Assembly: GCF_004151275.2 (NCBI RefSeq)
Contig: NZ_CP130821.1
Span: 744,001-808,000 of the forward strand
Reading direction: 5' to 3'
Length of the DNA: 64,000 nucleotides
Origin: Flavobacterium dauae
Lineage (GTDB): Bacteria; Bacteroidota; Bacteroidia; Flavobacteriales; Flavobacteriaceae
Shown here: piece by piece, positions 15,992-23,137 of the stretch
Position numbering within the stretch: the stretch's first letter is position 1
Layout: each line of letters starts with the position of its first letter
Notes under the pieces: generated by a model
Databases searched by the model: none
What the model was told of the DNA's origin: nothing
What the model saw: only the letters and a program-made list of their open reading frames with translations
Translations under genes and position numbers: made by a program

Positions 15992-17032
15992 CTAATTTTT
16001 TTCCAGCTTAAAAAAATCTTTTAAAAAATTCCACAGCACAATAGGGTAGGCATATAAATCTAATTGATTCAGCGGAACAACCAAATGTTTTGTGTTAAAA
16101 TCGGTAACTTCAATTTCATAAAAGCTGATGTACAATTGCTGATGCGATAATTTGTGTTTTATGGTATTTGCAGTAACTTTTTTTACATTGTTGTTTGGAT
16201 AAAGGTTTGATAAATGCAAGAATAATTCTTCTTCATTGTCCGTTGCAGTTTCAACAAGCGGAAGTTCGAATAACTGTTGCCAGATGTCTTTGTTGGTGCG
16301 TTGTTGAAGAGCAATTTTATTGTCTTTTTTTAAAATCAGATAATTGAAAAACCGGTTTTTAACACTAATTTTCTTGTTTTTTACAGGCAATTGACCCACT
16401 TCGTTTTTTAAAAACGCATAACAATTTTGGTTTAAAACACATTGATCACATTTAGGGTTTGCCGGTACACAAACCGTTGCACCAAAATCCATTATCGCGT
16501 GATTGAATAAATCGGGGTGTTTTTTACTGATTAATTCATTTGCCAGATTCTGAAAAACAGTTCGGGTTTTAGTAACCGCAATATCATCAGAAATACCAAA
16601 AAAGCGCGATAAAACCCTAAAAACATTTCCGTCAACCACCGCAACAGGTTCTTTGTAAGCAAACGATGCTATTGCTGCTGCCGTGTACGGGCCAATACCC
16701 TTTAATTTAATGATGTTGTTATAGTTGTTAGGAAACGTATTGTTTAAATCAAAATAAATGGTTTTTGCGGTAAAATGCAGATTTCGGGCGCGCGAATAAT
16801 AACCCAATCCCTGCCAAAGTTTTAAAACAGCATCTTCGTTTGCTGTTGCCAGATCTTTTAACGAAGGGAAATTTTTGGTAAATGAAAGGTAATAAGGCAA
16901 GCCCTGTTCAATACGGGTTTGTTGTAAAATAATTTCCGAAAGCCAGATGTAGTAAGGGTTTTTGGTGTTTCGCCAAGGTAAATCCCGTTTGTTTTTTTGA
17001 TACCAAAGCAATAACTGCCGAGTAAAATCCAT
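15992..17032 (-). CDS. mutY: A/G-specific adenine glycosylase MutY
   Basis: 346 aa. Removes adenine mispaired with 8-oxoguanine. Present are the helix-hairpin-helix LKGIGPYTAAAIASFAY, the catalytic region VVDGNVFRVLSR with the essential Asp, the [4Fe-4S] cysteines C-x6-C-x2-C-x5-C (CVPANPKCDQCVLNQNC), and a C-terminal NUDIX-like 8-oxoG recognition domain (about 220-340). It is the first gene of the mutY-ssb-gldE-gldD run, with a promoter just upstream. Confidence 0.95.
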   Translation of the reverse strand: MDFTRQLLLWYQKNKRDLPWRNTKNPYYIWLSEIILQQTRIEQGLPYYLSFTKNFPSLKDLATANEDAVLKLWQGLGYYSRARNLHFTAKTIYFDLNNTFPNNYNNIIKLKGIGPYTAAAIASFAYKEPVAVVDGNVFRVLSRFFGISDDIAVTKTRTVFQNLANELISKKHPDLFNHAIMDFGATVCVPANPKCDQCVLNQNCYAFLKNEVGQLPVKNKKISVKNRFFNYLILKKDNKIALQQRTNKDIWQQLFELPLVETATDNEEELFLHLSNLYPNNNVKKVTANTIKHKLSHQQLYISFYEIEVTDFNTKHLVVPLNQLDLYAYPIVLWNFLKDFFKLEKN

Positions 17033-17050
17033 TTGAACCTTTTTTCAAAG

Positions 17051-17082
17051 CAAAGGTACAGTATAAATCATTGGTTTATCAA
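17051..17082 (-). promoter_or_regulatory. promoter of mutY-ssb-gldE-gldD
   Basis: On the minus strand, TTG (complement of 17080-17082), 21-bp spacer, TACCTTTG (complement of 17051-17058), a full TAnnTTTG match 18 bp before the ATG. Confidence 0.65.
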
Positions 17083-17145
17083 GTAAAAAGTCATTTAATT
17101 AAAAATCAGTAACTTTGTAAATAGTAGAAATATAAAAATTAAATT

Positions 17146-17586
17146 ATGTTAAAAATCAAGACGTATAGTCAAGAGAATAAACCTGATCAATATGAAAGAG
17201 AAAACATTTTAAACTTTTTATTCAAACATTTAGAGCAATACGGTGACCCTAAGCAGGATATTGAAAAATGTTTGAAATATGCTTTGAAAGAATCGCCTTC
17301 GTTTGGTGGATTTATTCTAACAGCGGTACAAGAAGAAAAAATTGTTGGAGCTGTAATTGTGAACGAAACCGGAATGAAAGATTATATCCCTGAAAACATT
17401 TTGGTTTACATTGCCACAGATGCCAACCAACGCGGTAAAGGCATTGGAAAAGCCTTGATGCAAAAAGCAATTGAAACCGCAAACGGAAATATTGCACTAC
17501 ACGTAGAACCCGACAATCCTGCAAAAAAACTTTACGAAAAACTGGGCTTTACCAATAAGTATTTAGAAATGCGTTTAACCAAATAA
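17146..17586 (+). CDS. GNAT family N-acetyltransferase
   Basis: 146 aa. The GNAT acetyl-CoA-binding motif A is visible as VYIATDANQRGKGIGKALM (Q/RxxGxG/A), followed by HVEPDNPAKKLYEKLGF, the motif B region that places the substrate. A -7 box TAACTTTG lies at 17110-17117. The racemase gene starts 5 bp after its stop, so the two are probably cotranscribed. Substrate unknown; an amino acid or amine is suggested by the neighbour. Confidence 0.88.
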   Translation: MLKIKTYSQENKPDQYERENILNFLFKHLEQYGDPKQDIEKCLKYALKESPSFGGFILTAVQEEKIVGAVIVNETGMKDYIPENILVYIATDANQRGKGIGKALMQKAIETANGNIALHVEPDNPAKKLYEKLGFTNKYLEMRLTK

Positions 17587-17591
17587 TTGTT

Positions 17592-18662
17592 ATGGCTGTT
17601 ATAACTTTACATAAAGAACGACTGCAATACAATTTTGAACGATTAGATTATTTTTTTAACGCCAAAGAAATTCAATGGTCTGTTGTAACCAAAATGTTGT
17701 GCGGAAACGAGCTTTTTCTCAAAGAAATATTAAAGCTCAACCCCAAACAAGTATGCGATTCGCGGGTTAGCAATCTAAAAGCGATAAAAAAAATAAATCC
17801 AAATATCGAAACCATTTACATTAAACCCACGCCCAAACGCTCGGTAGCATCGGTGGTAAAATATGCCGATATTAGTATGAACACCGATATAAATACCATA
17901 AAATTACTTTCGCACGAAGCACAAAAACAAAACAAAATCCACAAAATCATCATTATGATTGAACTGGGCGAGTTAAGAGAAGGCGTAATGCGCGAAGATG
18001 TAATATCGTTTTATAACGAGGTTTTTCAGCTTAACAATATAGAGGTTGTGGGCATTGGAACCAATCTTTCTTGTTTGTACGGCGTTTTACCAAGCACCGA
18101 TAAATTAATCCAACTTACGTTGTACAAACAATTGATCGAAGCCAAATTCAACAGAAAAATCCCTTTTGTTTCCGGCGGATCTTCGGTAACCATTCCATTG
18201 ATTTTTCAACACAAACTTCCCGCTGGTATTAATCATTTCAGGGTAGGGGAAACGCTGTATCAGGGAACCGATGTGTACAATGACACGCCAAGTAAATTGT
18301 TGCAGCAAAATGTATTTACTTTAAAGGCAGAAATTATCGAACTGATTGAAAAACCTAAAGTTCCCGAAGGCGATTTTGGATCAAACGTAGAAGGGAAAAC
18401 ATTTTCATTTGATGAAAAAGAAATCGGTAGAACATCATTCAGGGCCATTTTAGATTTAGGGATTTTAGATGTTGATCAGTCAAATATTTTTCCAAAAGAT
18501 AAAAATATCGAATTTTTTGGAGCAAGTTCAGATATGATTATTGTTGATTTACAAACAAATAAGAAAAAATACAAAGTAGGCGATTATTTAGAATTCTCTC
18601 TGAATTATATGGGGGCATTGCGTGCTATGAACTCTTCATATATAGAAAAAGTGGTGCAATAA
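17592..18662 (+). CDS. alanine/ornithine racemase-family PLP enzyme
   Basis: 356 aa fold-type III PLP enzyme. The N-terminal TIM-barrel begins with strand and lysine region WSVVTKMLCGN, where the Lys would bind PLP; GIGTNLSCLYG and FVSGGSSVTIP line the phosphate site, and a C-terminal beta domain follows (about 230-356). The sequence belongs with the alanine/ornithine racemase group rather than housekeeping Alr. Paired with a GNAT acetyltransferase 5 bp upstream. The substrate (alanine, ornithine or other) cannot be read from sequence. Confidence 0.82.
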   Translation: MAVITLHKERLQYNFERLDYFFNAKEIQWSVVTKMLCGNELFLKEILKLNPKQVCDSRVSNLKAIKKINPNIETIYIKPTPKRSVASVVKYADISMNTDINTIKLLSHEAQKQNKIHKIIIMIELGELREGVMREDVISFYNEVFQLNNIEVVGIGTNLSCLYGVLPSTDKLIQLTLYKQLIEAKFNRKIPFVSGGSSVTIPLIFQHKLPAGINHFRVGETLYQGTDVYNDTPSKLLQQNVFTLKAEIIELIEKPKVPEGDFGSNVEGKTFSFDEKEIGRTSFRAILDLGILDVDQSNIFPKDKNIEFFGASSDMIIVDLQTNKKKYKVGDYLEFSLNYMGALRAMNSSYIEKVVQ

Positions 18663-18800
18663 CATATCTTTTAAATGAAAGAAAATTAAAATGAGATGTT
18701 ATTTCATTAAAATTTAATGATTTGAAATTTAAATATTATAATAAAATTAATATATTTGCAAACTCAAAAAACAGACAACAAATTAATTTATAGAGAGATA

Positions 18801-19091
18801 ATGACTAAAGCAGACATTGTAGCGAAAATTTCCGAGAAATTAGGGCTTGAGAAAGGTGATGTGCAGGCAACTGTTGAATCTTTTATGGAAGAAGTAAAAT
18901 CTTCTTTAGAAGGTGGCGATAACGTATATTTAAGAGGGTTTGGAAGCTTTATTGTTAAAACCAGAGCTGAAAAAACAGGAAGAAACATTTCTAAAAACAC
19001 AACTATTAAGATACCGGCTCATAACATTCCAGCTTTTAAACCGGCTAAAGTGTTTGTAGAAGGTGTTAAAACAAACACAGACGTAAAATAA
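18801..19091 (+). CDS. HU/IHF-family DNA-binding protein
   Basis: 96 aa from ATG 18801 (MTKADIVAKISEKLGLEKGDV). The frame extends upstream to 18756, but that part covers the -7 box TATATTTG (18751-18758) and leader, so it is rejected. The HU signature is complete: GFGSFIVKTRAEKTGRN then PAHNIPAFKPAKVF, with the Pro at the DNA-intercalating arm tip region (KIPAHN). Nucleoid architecture. It is followed closely by a 30-residue basic protein gene. Confidence 0.94.
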   Translation: MTKADIVAKISEKLGLEKGDVQATVESFMEEVKSSLEGGDNVYLRGFGSFIVKTRAEKTGRNISKNTTIKIPAHNIPAFKPAKVFVEGVKTNTDVK

Positions 19092-19116
19092 TTACTAACT
19101 TAAAAACTACAAGATT

Positions 19117-19209
19117 ATGCCAAGTGGTAAAAAAAGAAAAAGACATAAGGTAGCTACGCACAAACGTAAAAAAAGAGCGAGAGCTAACCGTCACAAAAAG
19201 AAAAAGTAG
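19117..19209 (+). CDS. 30-residue highly basic protein, bS22/mS38-like (AURKAIP1/COX24 type)
   Basis: Tiny ORF of 30 codons starting MPSGKKRKRHKVATHKRKKR and ending in RANRHKKKK; more than half of the residues are Lys, Arg or His. Aligned by eye, the pattern KR..(V/M)(A/S)...(R/K)K..R..RH(K/Q) matches the C-terminal AURKAIP1/COX24 motif of mitochondrial mS38 and the actinobacterial ribosomal protein bS22, suggesting a small-subunit ribosomal protein bound to rRNA. It lies 25 bp after HU and before RNase G. Its stop codon sits inside the terminator stem. The ribosomal role is an inference from motif similarity. Confidence 0.75.
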   Translation: MPSGKKRKRHKVATHKRKKRARANRHKKKK

Positions 19210-19230
19210 TTTTAAAACTACTTTTTCTTT
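19201..19230 (+). terminator. terminator overlapping the stop codon of the 30-aa gene
   Basis: Perfect palindrome with arms AAAAAGTAG and CTACTTTTT around TTTTAAAA, then CTTTT. The TAG stop (19207-19209) is part of the stem. Confidence 0.85.
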
Positions 19231-19304
19231 TATTGCAAATTAAAAAGTTCTTTGAAAAAATCTTTTATTTAGTTAAAAGAAAAATGTTTAATCCATCTGT
19301 ACTT

Positions 19305-19375
19305 CTAAGTTATAAGTTGTAGGTTTTTAGTTATAAGTTTTTGACTTTTGACTTTTGACTTTCGACTTTTGACTA
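19305..19375 (+). repeat. heptamer repeat array (TTTTGAC type)
   Basis: Two copies of AGTTATAAGTT-like sequence, then GAC triplets exactly 7 bp apart at 19343, 19350, 19357, 19364 and 19371 (units GACTTTT, one GACTTTC). Intergenic, upstream of rng. The reverse complement (GTCAAAA units) recurs inside leuS. Confidence 0.85.
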
Positions 19376-19392
19376 AAATAGTATGGATAAAA

Positions 19393-20949
19393 ATGTACCA
19401 AGTGAACAAAGAGTTAATTATTAGGTCTGGTTCCAATACAGTAGATTTTGCCTTATTAAAAGATGGAAAATTAATTGAACTTCACAGAGACAGGGAAGAT
19501 GAAAAAGGATTTTCGGTAGGCGATATTTTTATAGCAAAAATTCGTAAACCCGTTCCTGGTTTAAACGCGGCATTTGTAAATGTTGGTTTCGATAAAGATG
19601 CCTTTTTACATTACCACGATTTGGGACCCAACCTGCCAACGTTAATGAAGTTTACCAAACTGGTAACTTCAGGTAAATTAAATGATTTCACTCTTAAAAA
19701 ATTTCCTTTTGAAACTGAAATAGATAAAAACGGCGTTATTTCCGATGCGTTAAGTGCCAACCAGTCTATTTTAGTGCAAATAGTTAAAGAACCTATATCA
19801 ACCAAAGGACCAAGGATCAGTTCCGAATTGTCTTTAGCCGGTCGGTATTTAGTATTGGTTCCTTTTTCAGAACGGGTTTCAATTTCACAAAAAATCGATT
19901 CAAAACAAGAAAAAGAGCGTCTTAAAAAAATGATGCAAACTATTAAACCAAAAGGTTTTGGGGTTATTGTACGCACAGTAGCCGAAGGCAAAAATGTTAC
20001 AGAACTAGAAAAAGATTTGCAAGGATTAATGGATAAATGGATCCTGCTTTGCAAACGTTTAACTACAGCTCAACATCCTTCAAAGATTTTTGGCGAAGTA
20101 AACAGGGCATCAAGCATTTTGCGCGATGTTTTTAACGATACTTTTACAGGAATCCATATAGACGATGAAGAATTGTATTATCAAACGAAGGACTATCTGC
20201 AAGAAATAGCCCCTTCAAAAGTTTCTATCGTAAAACATTATAACAATAAAGAAGTGCCGTTGTTCGAGAAATATCATATTGAACGACAAATAAAAACTTC
20301 ATTCGGTAAAACCGTATCTATGAGTAAAGGAGCCTACCTGATCATAGAGCATACCGAAGCATTACACGTTATCGATGTAAACAGTGGAAACCGCTCAAAC
20401 AAAGCTCAGTCACAAGAGGATACGGCTCTTGAAGTAAATACAATCGCAGCATCAGAAATTGCACGCCAGTTAAGATTACGCGATATGGGAGGGATCATAG
20501 TTGTTGATTTTATCGATATGAGTAATCCCGAAAATCGTAAGGTTTTATACGATTTCCTAAAAGAAGAAATGAGCGATGACAAAGCAAAACACAAAATCTT
20601 GCCTCCTAGTAAATTTGGATTAATTCAAATTACTAGACAAAGAGTTAGACCCGAAGTTTCTATCAAAACAAAAGAAGAAAACCCAGATCATAACGGAGAG
20701 GGCGAAATTGAGGCTCCAATTTTAGTTATTGATAAAATATCGGCTGACCTGGAACGAATTATTAAAGACCACAAAGATGTGGTTTTAAATGCGCACCCTT
20801 TTATAGCTGCGTATTTAACAAAAGGATTTCTATCGGTGCGAACCAAATGGTTCTTTGAACACAAACGATGGATAAAAATTATACCGCGTGATGCCTACAC
20901 GTATTTAGAATATCATTTCTTTGACAAACAAGGAAACCAAATTGAATAA
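19393..20949 (+). CDS. rng: ribonuclease G (RNase E/G family)
   Basis: 518 aa from ATG 19393 (MYQVNKELIIRSGSN); the longer frame from 19348 runs into a repeat array. Single-strand endoribonuclease in rRNA and mRNA processing. An S1-like domain sits near 35-125. The catalytic magnesium-binding aspartates are in HVIDVNSGNRS and IVVDFIDM, as in RNase E. The Zn-link cysteines (CPxC) found in Escherichia coli RNase E/G are absent; the matching place, after RVRPEVSIKT, holds a Glu/Asn-rich segment without cysteine. A strong terminator follows. Confidence 0.92.
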   Translation: MYQVNKELIIRSGSNTVDFALLKDGKLIELHRDREDEKGFSVGDIFIAKIRKPVPGLNAAFVNVGFDKDAFLHYHDLGPNLPTLMKFTKLVTSGKLNDFTLKKFPFETEIDKNGVISDALSANQSILVQIVKEPISTKGPRISSELSLAGRYLVLVPFSERVSISQKIDSKQEKERLKKMMQTIKPKGFGVIVRTVAEGKNVTELEKDLQGLMDKWILLCKRLTTAQHPSKIFGEVNRASSILRDVFNDTFTGIHIDDEELYYQTKDYLQEIAPSKVSIVKHYNNKEVPLFEKYHIERQIKTSFGKTVSMSKGAYLIIEHTEALHVIDVNSGNRSNKAQSQEDTALEVNTIAASEIARQLRLRDMGGIIVVDFIDMSNPENRKVLYDFLKEEMSDDKAKHKILPPSKFGLIQITRQRVRPEVSIKTKEENPDHNGEGEIEAPILVIDKISADLERIIKDHKDVVLNAHPFIAAYLTKGFLSVRTKWFFEHKRWIKIIPRDAYTYLEYHFFDKQGNQIE

Positions 20950-20950
20950 C

Positions 20951-20982
20951 AAAAAGCCGAATGAAAATTCGGCTTTTTTTAT
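20951..20982 (+). terminator. terminator of rng
   Basis: AAAAAGCCGAAT (20951-20962), GAAA loop, ATTCGGCTTTTT (20967-20978) and more T. Confidence 0.9.
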
Positions 20983-21091
20983 TGGTTGTTGTTTAGAGCT
21001 GTTTTGATTATCATATTTTTTTAGTTAATAATTTTGTAAAATAAAATAAATGTTTAAATTTGTTTTAATAGTTATTAAAAAATAAATATAT

Positions 21092-21772
21092 ATGAAAAAA
21101 ATTACCTTAACCTTATTAGGTTTAGTTGCGTTCTCTACAAGTGCATTGGCGCAACAAGAAGTAAAATTTGGCCCAAAAGCAGGGGTGAACTTTGCGACAG
21201 TTAATGGCGATGACGCTGATGATGCTAAAATGCTTACTGGTTTCCATGTAGGAGCTTTTGCAGAAATTAAGTTTAACGACAAATTTGCCATTCAACCTGA
21301 AATTTTGTATTCAGCACAAGGAGCTAAAGTAGAGGAGTCTGGTACAGATGTAGTTATGGGAGTTCCGGTAACTTATAACATGGAAGGAAAAGCTAAATAT
21401 GATTACATTAATGTTCCTATCATGGCTAAGTATTACGTTATTCCAAGTGTTGCTATTGAAGCTGGGCCTTATGTTGGTTTTTTAATTTCTGCTGAAGCTG
21501 AGTATGAAGGAACGATAACTGCTGCGGGTGTTACACAAACAGAAAAATCTACTGAGGATATGAAGGATTACTCAAATTCAATTGATTTTGGTGTTGGTAT
21601 TGGTGCGAGTTTTAACATGGATAACGGCTTTTTTGTGGGGGCACGTTATAATTTAGGTTTAACTAAAATGGGAAAAGAATATACTGAAACTATAGATGGA
21701 ACTGAGTATAAATCAGAAGCAGCTGATATTAAAAACGGCGTAATCCAAGTTTCCGTTGGTTACAAGTTTTAA
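21092..21772 (+). CDS. outer membrane beta-barrel protein (PorT-like porin family)
   Basis: 226 aa with a signal peptide (cleavage near ALAQQ). The mature protein starts KFGPKAGVNFATV and alternates hydrophobic strands such as FAIQPEILYSAQGAK, INVPIMAKYYV and IEAGPYVGFLI, ending in VSVGYKF with a terminal aromatic, the barrel-assembly signal. Small eight-stranded-type barrel; function unknown. The next gene is a clear paralogue, sharing GFHVGAFAEI and AIEAGP. Confidence 0.85.
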   Translation: MKKITLTLLGLVAFSTSALAQQEVKFGPKAGVNFATVNGDDADDAKMLTGFHVGAFAEIKFNDKFAIQPEILYSAQGAKVEESGTDVVMGVPVTYNMEGKAKYDYINVPIMAKYYVIPSVAIEAGPYVGFLISAEAEYEGTITAAGVTQTEKSTEDMKDYSNSIDFGVGIGASFNMDNGFFVGARYNLGLTKMGKEYTETIDGTEYKSEAADIKNGVIQVSVGYKF

Positions 21773-21795
21773 TTGAAATAAAAATATGTAAATTT

Positions 21796-21834
21796 AACTC
21801 TGTCAAATTTTTAAACTTTGACAGAGTTTTTTGT
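21796..21834 (+). terminator. terminator
   Basis: AACTCTGTCAAA (21796-21807) and TTTGACAGAGTT (21817-21828), then T-run. Confidence 0.9.
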
Positions 21835-21960
21835 TTACCCAAATACTACTTGTAGAAAAAACACACAGTTTTACTGTTTTTTAATTAGCGTAACCCATAT
21901 TTTTTAGGTAATTTCGGCTTTGGTTTAAAATTTGATAAACAATTCATAAAGCCCAATACT

Positions 21961-22548
21961 ATGAAACAGTTACCCAAAATTATCGCAATGCTTTGTACAG
22001 CATTGTTTTGTGCAAATTCAGTACAGGCACAAGAATTTTCGTTTGGACCCAAAGTAGGTTACAACAATGCAAAATTATCAGGAAAAAGCTGGAGTGATTT
22101 TCATGATACAAATTCCATGAGTGGATTTCATGTGGGTGCGTTTGCCGAAATTCGTTTTAACAAGTTTGCTATTCAGCCCGAAGTTTATTATTCTTCAACC
22201 AGCGGAAAGTTGAAAGCAACTTCAGATAATGTTGAACATGATTTTGACCTTAATTATGTAAACGTGCCGTTAATGATTAAGTATTACCTGACCAATTCAT
22301 TGGCTATTGAAGCCGGACCGCAAGCCGGTTTTTTAACAGAATCGGATATGAATTTTTCAGATTTGGATCCGGACAGTCCTAAATTCAATGATTTTAATTT
22401 TTCTGTCAATGTTGGTTTAAGTCTTAATCTGCCGTTAAATTTAATGCTTTCAGCACGCTATAATGCCGGAATGACAAATGTAACCGATCACCCCGATGTA
22501 GATTGGAAAAATAAGGTAATGCAATTATCTTTGGGATACCGTTTTTAA
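21961..22548 (+). CDS. outer membrane beta-barrel protein, paralogue of the upstream gene
   Basis: 195 aa with a signal peptide ending ...SVQAQ. Mature start EFSFGPKVGYNNAKL, shared strands FHVGAFAEIRFN, FAIQPEVYYSS, YVNVPLMIKYYL and AIEAGPQAGFL, and C-terminal LSLGYRF. Compared with the upstream paralogue it is about 30 residues shorter because the loop after the AGP..GFL strand is reduced. The two look like a tandem duplication that has diverged, each with its own leader. Function unknown. Confidence 0.85.
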   Translation: MKQLPKIIAMLCTALFCANSVQAQEFSFGPKVGYNNAKLSGKSWSDFHDTNSMSGFHVGAFAEIRFNKFAIQPEVYYSSTSGKLKATSDNVEHDFDLNYVNVPLMIKYYLTNSLAIEAGPQAGFLTESDMNFSDLDPDSPKFNDFNFSVNVGLSLNLPLNLMLSARYNAGMTNVTDHPDVDWKNKVMQLSLGYRF

Positions 22549-22586
22549 ATAATAAAGTGGTTTAGAAAAACATACAAAATTTAACT

Positions 22587-22640
22587 TGTCATTCCAACGA
22601 AGGAGGAATTTAAGGATTCTTCACTTCGTTCAGAATGGCA
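22587..22640. repeat. dispersed palindromic repeat (GTCATTCC type)
   Basis: Hairpin-forming unit beginning TGTCATTCC and ending GAATGGCA, with AACGAAG and CTTCGTT arms inside. Same family as 39825-39906 and a stretch inside leuS. Lies between a (+) and a (-) gene and may also act as a terminator. Confidence 0.7.
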
Positions 22641-22643
22641 TTT

Positions 22644-23078
22644 TTATCTTTTATTTTGAAAAAAATCAAGCATTAAATTTTTACATTCCTGTTCTAAAAC
22701 TCCGTAGATTATTTCGGTTTTTGGGTGCAAATGTCCACCCATTGTTTCAAAACCCCGTTTGTTGTCTTTTGTACCCACAATGATTTTTGAAATCTGACTC
22801 CAATACAACGCACCGGCACACATTTGGCAAGGTTCAACGGTTAAATACAATGTACAGTTTTTTAAATATTTGCCACCAATGGCATTTGCAGCAGCGGTAA
22901 TTGCCTGCATTTCGGCATGGGCGGTCACATCGTTTAGCGTTTCGGTTAAATTGTGCGTTTTTGCAATAATTTGATTGTTGGCGACAATAACTGCACCTAT
23001 TGGAATTTCGCCCTTAAAAAAAGCTTCTTTAGCTTCGTTTAACGCAATACGCATATAATATTCATCGTTAAGTATCAT
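22644..23078 (-). CDS. tadA: tRNA-adenosine deaminase TadA-like nucleoside deaminase
   Basis: 144 aa cytidine/deoxycytidylate deaminase-fold enzyme. The zinc and proton-shuttle motif HAEMQAI and the PCQMCAGAL motif are intact; EAFFKGEIPIGAVIV and NLTETLNDVTAHAE match TadA, which makes inosine at tRNA-Arg position 34. The related guanine deaminases are an alternative. Divergent from dxs. Confidence 0.82.
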   Translation of the reverse strand: MILNDEYYMRIALNEAKEAFFKGEIPIGAVIVANNQIIAKTHNLTETLNDVTAHAEMQAITAAANAIGGKYLKNCTLYLTVEPCQMCAGALYWSQISKIIVGTKDNKRGFETMGGHLHPKTEIIYGVLEQECKNLMLDFFQNKR

Positions 23079-23137
23079 TCCAAAATATGGTTTTAAAATA
23101 AGATATTATTGTAAATTTGTTCAAAAATATAAAATTA

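Noticed and set aside
18756..18800. Longer HU protein starting at 18756.
   Set aside because: The extension overlaps the strong -7 box TATATTTG at 18751-18758; HU proteins start at MTKADIV.
19338..19375. Possible CRISPR array from short regular repeats (also at 38250-38310).
   Set aside because: The unit is 7 bp with no spacers and no cas genes nearby; it is a simple heptamer array.
23117..23137. TTG start for dxs at 23117.
   Set aside because: The TTG is part of the -7 box TAAATTTG, so it would lie upstream of the transcript start.
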